Assembly: GCF_017311415.1 (NCBI RefSeq)
Contig: NZ_JAEKIS010000008.1
Location: 156,632 to 220,631, forward strand
Reading direction: 5' to 3'
DNA from: Salipiger abyssi
Lineage (GTDB): Bacteria; Pseudomonadota; Alphaproteobacteria; Rhodobacterales; Rhodobacteraceae
Length of the DNA: 64,000 bases
The position numbers and the translations under genes were made by a program. Below, in pieces: positions 60,540-64,000 of the stretch (position 1 is its first letter; each line of letters begins with the position of its first letter). The notes under the pieces are model-generated. The model saw only the letters and a program-made list of their open reading frames with translations. It was not told the origin of the DNA and searched no databases.

Positions 60540-60974
60540 ATGGACACCCTACAGCGCCTTGCCATCGAGGCGGAGTGCAGCCGCCTCATGACCACGTTTT
60601 CGCTCTGCACCGACACGTTCGATTACGACCGCGCGCTTGGGCTCTTCGTGCCCGACTGCACCTTTCAGCGCGCCGATGAGGTCTTCGAAGGGCTGGACGG
60701 GCTGCGCTTTGTGCTGAACCGCCGCAACCCCGAACGCATCACCCGCCACATCGTCAGCAATATGCTGATCGACGTGAAAGACGAGACCACCGCGACGGGC
60801 CAGGCCTATGCGCTGGTCTTCGGCCATGTCGGCGCGCTCGACGAGAATGGCGAGGCGCCGCTCGGCGCGCCGGATTCGCTGGTGATCTTCAACGGCGGCT
60901 TTACCCGCACCGATGAGGGCTGGCGCATCAAGACCTGGCGCATCGACCTCAGCTTCCGGAGGAAAGCCGCATGA
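60540..60974 (+). CDS. NTF2-like/SnoaL-type protein
   Basis: 144 residues: DYDRALGLFVPDCTFQRADEV, ITRHIVSNMLIDV and a terminal GWRIKTWRIDLSF typical of the NTF2-like cone fold (SnoaL-4 or ring-hydroxylating beta-like). ATG with AAAGGA upstream. It overlaps the FAH gene by 4 nt. May be a small hydrolase/isomerase or a binding protein; no catalytic proof. Confidence 0.8.
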   Translation: MDTLQRLAIEAECSRLMTTFSLCTDTFDYDRALGLFVPDCTFQRADEVFEGLDGLRFVLNRRNPERITRHIVSNMLIDVKDETTATGQAYALVFGHVGALDENGEAPLGAPDSLVIFNGGFTRTDEGWRIKTWRIDLSFRRKAA

Positions 60975-61927
60975 AACTCGTCACCATCGACTGCATCCCC
61001 GGCGGCCAGCCCGGCGCGGTTCTGGAAAGCGGCGAGATCCTGCATCTCGCCCGCGCCGCGACCCCCGGCACCGCCGAGACCTGGCTGCCGCCGCATCTGC
61101 GCGACATCCTCGGCGCCGGATCCGAAGGTCTGGACCTCGTGCGCCGCATGGTCGCGCGTGTCGAGGAGACGGGCATCGATGCCCGCGAGGCCCTGCGCGC
61201 CTCGGGCGCCCTGCTGCCCGAGGGCACCCGGCTGCTCGCCCCCCTGCCCTCCCCCCGGCTGATCGTCTCGGTCGGTCAGGCCTATCGCGGCCATGTGGCC
61301 GAGATGAAGGGCAAGCCGCCGTCGGAGCCGCATGGTTTCCTCAAAGCCCCCTCCGCCGTGACTGGCCCCTTCGCCGACATTCCGCTGCCGCCACAGGCCC
61401 CCGACATGGTGGATTACGAGGGCGAGCTTTGCGTGGTGATCGGGCGCACCTGCCATAACGTGAGCGAGGAAGAGGCCATGGCCTGCGTCGCCGGCTACAT
61501 GGTGACCAACGATATCTCCGCCCGCGACCACGTTCCGCTGATCGGCAAGGCCAGCACCACACCCGAGGCGCGCCACGCCTGGGATCTGGTGCATATGGGC
61601 AAGCAATATCCCGGCTTCTCGCCGATGGGTCCGGCGCTGGTGACGGCGGACGAGATCGCCGACCCGAACGCGCTGGAGCTGGTCACCCGGGTCAACGGCG
61701 CGGTGATGCAACAGGCCAATACCGACGATTTCATCTTTCCGCTGGCGCGGGTGATTTCGTATTTCTCGCAATGGTACGCGCTGGCGCCGGGCGACATCAT
61801 CAGCACCGGCACGCCGGGCGGCGTCGGCTACGGGCACGACCCCAAGGTGCTGATGCGGCCGGGCGATGTGGTCGATGTCACGGTGACCGGCCTCGGCACG
61901 CTGAGCAACCGGTTCGTCGCGGGGTAA
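60971..61927 (+). CDS. Fumarylacetoacetate hydrolase-family protein
   Basis: 318 residues. FAH barrel elements: GQAYRGHVAEMKGK, metal-binding glutamates in VDYEGELCVVIGR, DISARDH and IISTGTPGGVGYGHDP. Family roles are hydrolysis or decarboxylation of 2,4-dioxo acids in ring-cleavage pathways. The stop codon TAA lies within a 19-bp inverted repeat arm shared with the convergent dienelactone hydrolase gene. Confidence 0.9.
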   Translation: MKLVTIDCIPGGQPGAVLESGEILHLARAATPGTAETWLPPHLRDILGAGSEGLDLVRRMVARVEETGIDAREALRASGALLPEGTRLLAPLPSPRLIVSVGQAYRGHVAEMKGKPPSEPHGFLKAPSAVTGPFADIPLPPQAPDMVDYEGELCVVIGRTCHNVSEEEAMACVAGYMVTNDISARDHVPLIGKASTTPEARHAWDLVHMGKQYPGFSPMGPALVTADEIADPNALELVTRVNGAVMQQANTDDFIFPLARVISYFSQWYALAPGDIISTGTPGGVGYGHDPKVLMRPGDVVDVTVTGLGTLSNRFVAG

Positions 61928-62188
61928 AGGGGGGTGGGCAGGACTGCCCACCCTACAACCGTACGTCGCCCCGGCGCGGGACAAGGCCGAAGGCCGCCGC
62001 GCAAGCGCCGGACCGTCCCCGCGGTCTGGCGCTTTGGTGACGCCAGCGCGATGTATCGAGGTCTTTCGGATTTGGCCGGGATAAATCGAGAGGCTCAAAG
62101 GTACGAGCGCCAGCCCACGATCCGGCGCTTGCGCGGCTTGCGCATATGACGAGTGTAGGGAGGGCAATCTGCCCACCCCCCTTTACCC
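61922..62188. repeat. Inverted repeat pair (REP/BIME- or MITE-like) between convergent genes
   Basis: The arms at 61922-61940 and 62170-62188 are perfect 19-bp inverted copies (GGGTAAAGGGGGGTGGGCA), and similarity continues inward for another 16-17 nt (TGCCC-CCCTACA). Each arm is also a hairpin (GGGTGGGCA paired with TGCCCACCC). A further 12-bp stem lies at 62004-62033. The stop codons of both flanking genes are supplied by the arms. Total 267 bp, no ORF recognised inside. Confidence 0.75.
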
Positions 62189-62851
62189 GATCTCGGCTCC
62201 AAACAACGCCATCGTCCGCGCCCAGGCGAGCTTGGCCGATTCCGGCTCGAAACTCGGGCGCCGGTCGCAGTTGAACCCGTGATCCGCGCCCTCATAGACA
62301 TGGACTGGCGTCTCCGGACGCCGCGCCCGCACATCCTCGTAATTCTCCGGCGGGATGCCCTTGTCGAGCGCGCCATAGTGCAAGATCACCGGCGCCTGCG
62401 GCACCTCATCGGCATAATCCTGGATCAGCCGGCCGTAATAGCCCGACGCCGCCGCGATCCCCGGCAGTCGCGTCGCGCCGAGAAAGGCAATCGTCCCGCC
62501 AAGGCAGAAGCCGACAATCCCCACCTTGCCATATTGCGCCAGCTCGGCCCGCGCCGCCTCCACATCCAGCATGCAGGCGGCAATATCGAGCTTCGGCACA
62601 AAGGCGCGCGCCTTGGCGATCTCTTCCGGCGAATAGCCCGAGACGAACCCCGGCTCGATCCGGTCGAAGATCGCCGGCGCCAGCGCCGCATAGCCCTCGG
62701 CGGCAAAGCGGTCGCAGACATCGCGAATATGCGCATTCACCCCAAAGATCTCCTGAATCACCACGACCCCGCCGCGCGGGGCCGTGTCGGGCAGGGCGAG
62801 ATAGCCACCGAGACGGTGGCCATCGCTTGCGGTCAGCTCAATGTCGGACAT
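62183..62851 (-). CDS. Dienelactone hydrolase-family protein (carboxymethylenebutenolidase-like)
   Basis: 222 residues. VVVIQEIFGVNAHIRDVCDRFA is the family oxyanion segment; nucleophile cysteine in VGFCLGGTIAF (about residue 116), aspartate in YGALDKGIP and histidine in YEGADHGFNCD. A canonical member, closer to carboxymethylenebutenolidase than the copy at 55025. The stop lies in the shared inverted repeat. Confidence 0.9.
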   Translation of the reverse strand: MSDIELTASDGHRLGGYLALPDTAPRGGVVVIQEIFGVNAHIRDVCDRFAAEGYAALAPAIFDRIEPGFVSGYSPEEIAKARAFVPKLDIAACMLDVEAARAELAQYGKVGIVGFCLGGTIAFLGATRLPGIAAASGYYGRLIQDYADEVPQAPVILHYGALDKGIPPENYEDVRARRPETPVHVYEGADHGFNCDRRPSFEPESAKLAWARTMALFGAEIG

Positions 62852-62917
62852 GCGGTTCCTTTCCAGAGTATTGACGGCGAGGCGATGAGGCGCACCCGAC
62901 GCCCCGCCGGAGAGATG

Positions 62918-63964
62918 TCAGAATTTCCAGGCGTACCCCACCGAGACCACCACGAAATCGGTATCCATATGCGCGCCCTTGCTGGGGCCGGACCCGTCCG
63001 CGCGCTCGCCGAAATCATACTCGATCCCGCCGCTCAGCTCACGACCGTTGCCGAAATCCTTGGTGAAGCCCGCCGCGATCACATTCGAGTCGATGGCCGG
63101 GATCAGCGGGATGGCATTGACGAAATCGTCGTCGAAATGCCGGTCGGCAAAGGTGACGCCGCCGCGCAGGGTCAGATCCGGGCGCATCTGATAGGACAGC
63201 CCGACGCGATAGACATTCTGGTCGCGAAACCCGAACACGTCGTGAAACTGCGTGTCGGTCCAGTTGATCCGCAGGTAATCGGCGGCCAGCGTCAGCTTGT
63301 CGCTCAGGTCCACCGCGATGCCCAGACCCCATTGCTCGGGCAGGTCGATCTCGCCATCGACGCTGGCCAGCACATCGTCCGAATAGCCTTTGAGCTCGCC
63401 CATCTCGATCTTGCTGCCATACATGGCGCCGATGGTCACCGTTTCGGTCGGCTGCCACATCACGCCGAACCGCAGCCCCGCGCCGGTGGCGAATTCCATG
63501 CCGTGATCGGGCACGCCGGGCAGGTTTTCGAGGTTCAGCCCGTGAATCCCCAGCGCCAGCGAGGCACCAAAGGCCAGGTTCGGCGCCGCTTTGTAGGTGA
63601 CTGTCGGCAGCACGATGGTGGACTGGTAGAGCCCCTCGGTGCCGTCCGAGGCACCGGTGAAAAGCTGGTCGTCATATTTCGCGCTGCCACCGCCGGCAGC
63701 TGTCGAGATACCGATGGTCCAGCGGTCGTTGAGCGGGCGGTTATAGCCGATCTCCGGCACCAGGGCAAAGCCGGTGCCCTCGTTGTCCAGCCCGCCGAAG
63801 CGGCCCTCGGTGCGCAGCAGGATCATCTGCGAATTGAGGTCCAGCCGGTGGCCGACAAAAGCCATGCCCGCAGGGTTGTTGGTAACCGACCGATTGGGGC
63901 CGCCTGCCTGAGGCTGGGGTTCCGAGGTAAGACACGTGCATAACGACGTCGTTATGCACGTGTC
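62918..63964 (-). pseudogene. FadL/TodX-family outer-membrane hydrocarbon transporter, 5'-truncated
   Basis: C-terminal 315 residues and more of an OmpP1/FadL beta barrel ending in VVVSVGYAWKF with a terminal Phe. The earliest possible ATG is at 63865, but the open frame continues upstream through NNPAGMAFVG, including the family's conserved NPAG motif, to an in-frame TAA at 63967-63965 inside a 40-bp palindrome, without any ATG, GTG or TTG. So the signal peptide and N-terminal plug start are missing. Truncation by an insertion at the palindrome is the simplest reading. Its intact form would import hydrophobic aromatics. Confidence 0.65.
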
Positions 63965-63967
63965 TTA
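63928..63967. repeat. 40-bp perfect palindrome at the edge of an inserted segment
   Basis: Each 20-nt half (beginning TAAGACACGTGCATAACG) is the exact reverse complement of the other, centred on GACGTC. On the left it abuts the broken FadL gene; 12 nt to the right is a ribosome site and ATG of a new gene. Likely the end of a mobile element or a junction of two inverted ends. Confidence 0.75.
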
Positions 63968-63979
63968 TTCGGAGGAGCC

Positions 63980-64000
63980 ATGCTGGGCGAGGTTCTGGGT
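63980..64000 (+). CDS. Start of a gene running off the window (possibly a transposase)
   Basis: ATG at 63980 with GGAGGAG upstream; only seven codons (MLGEVLG) are visible. The position next to a palindrome and a broken gene suggests an insertion-sequence ORF, but seven residues cannot identify a family. Confidence 0.4.

Overview
The window is GC-rich, densely packed DNA with frequent 4-nt ATGA/GTGA overlaps, GTG and TTG starts, several TRAP transporters and the gene order pcaQ-pcaDCHGB / pcaIJF. This suggests an alphaproteobacterium of the Rhodobacteraceae (Roseobacter-type). It is an accessory catabolic region, plausibly on a large plasmid or chromid. I see no rRNA, tRNA or CRISPR array, and the only sign of an insertion element is at the extreme right edge.

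Layout. (1) 1-2.4 kb (+): a partial VOC protein, a 3-mercaptopyruvate-type sulfurtransferase and a cystathionine beta-lyase. (2) 2.4-12.6 kb (-): one compact operon with an FMN monooxygenase (LLM type), a five-gene oligopeptide/nickel-type ABC importer, a molybdopterin S/N-oxide reductase-like enzyme and a LysR regulator. (3) 13.1-15.6 kb: amidohydrolase, small unknown protein and Rieske ferredoxin, divergent from a MarR gene with two matching palindromes between them. (4) 15.6-22.8 kb (-): phthalate genes pht2-pht4-pht5 with an unknown 150-residue protein and a DMT exporter, an FMN hydroxyacid oxidase, and pht3 with its own promoter and terminator. (5) 23.1-25.9 kb (+): a fused TAXI-TRAP permease preceded by a coupled small ORF, then a membrane ABM-like protein. 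(6) 25.9-36.8 kb (-): an eight-gene operon hyuA-hyuB-dctQ-dctM-dctP-racemase/isomerase-ThDP enzyme-D-hydroxyacid dehydrogenase. (7) 37.2-43.6 kb: aldehyde dehydrogenase and nadC (-), IclR and MarR regulators (+), TAXI receptor and universal stress protein (-). (8) 43.7-51.8 kb: IclR regulator (PcaR/PcaU-like), pcaIJF, pcaQ, pcaDCHG and pcaB. (9) 51.9-55.8 kb: LysR, an iron-sulfur flavoprotein reductase, ABM, VOC and dienelactone-hydrolase-like genes. (10) 56.3-61.9 kb (+): molybdenum hydroxylase cluster (CoxG, CoxM, CoxL, CoxS-like), an NTF2-like protein and an FAH-family hydrolase. (11) 62.2-64 kb: dienelactone hydrolase, a 5'-truncated FadL-type porin, a 40-bp perfect palindrome and the start of another gene.

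How it works together. Regions 4 and 8 encode a complete aerobic route: phthalate to the cis-4,5-dihydrodiol (Pht3/Pht2), 4,5-dihydroxyphthalate (Pht4), protocatechuate (Pht5), then ortho cleavage and the beta-ketoadipate pathway (PcaHG, B, C, D, IJ, F) to succinyl-CoA and acetyl-CoA. The most interesting signal is regulatory. A SlyA/MarR-like palindrome of the form TTAG-N4-CTAA, often beside a TTGACA -35 box, recurs in front of pht2, pht3, the TAXI-TRAP permease, the aldehyde dehydrogenase/nadC pair, the TAXI receptor, the stress protein and the MarR gene at 40909. This ties scattered genes, including a split TRAP transporter and a nadC-like gene, into one inferred phthalate regulon. Regions 2, 6 and 9/10 look like further catabolic routes whose substrates I cannot name from sequence.
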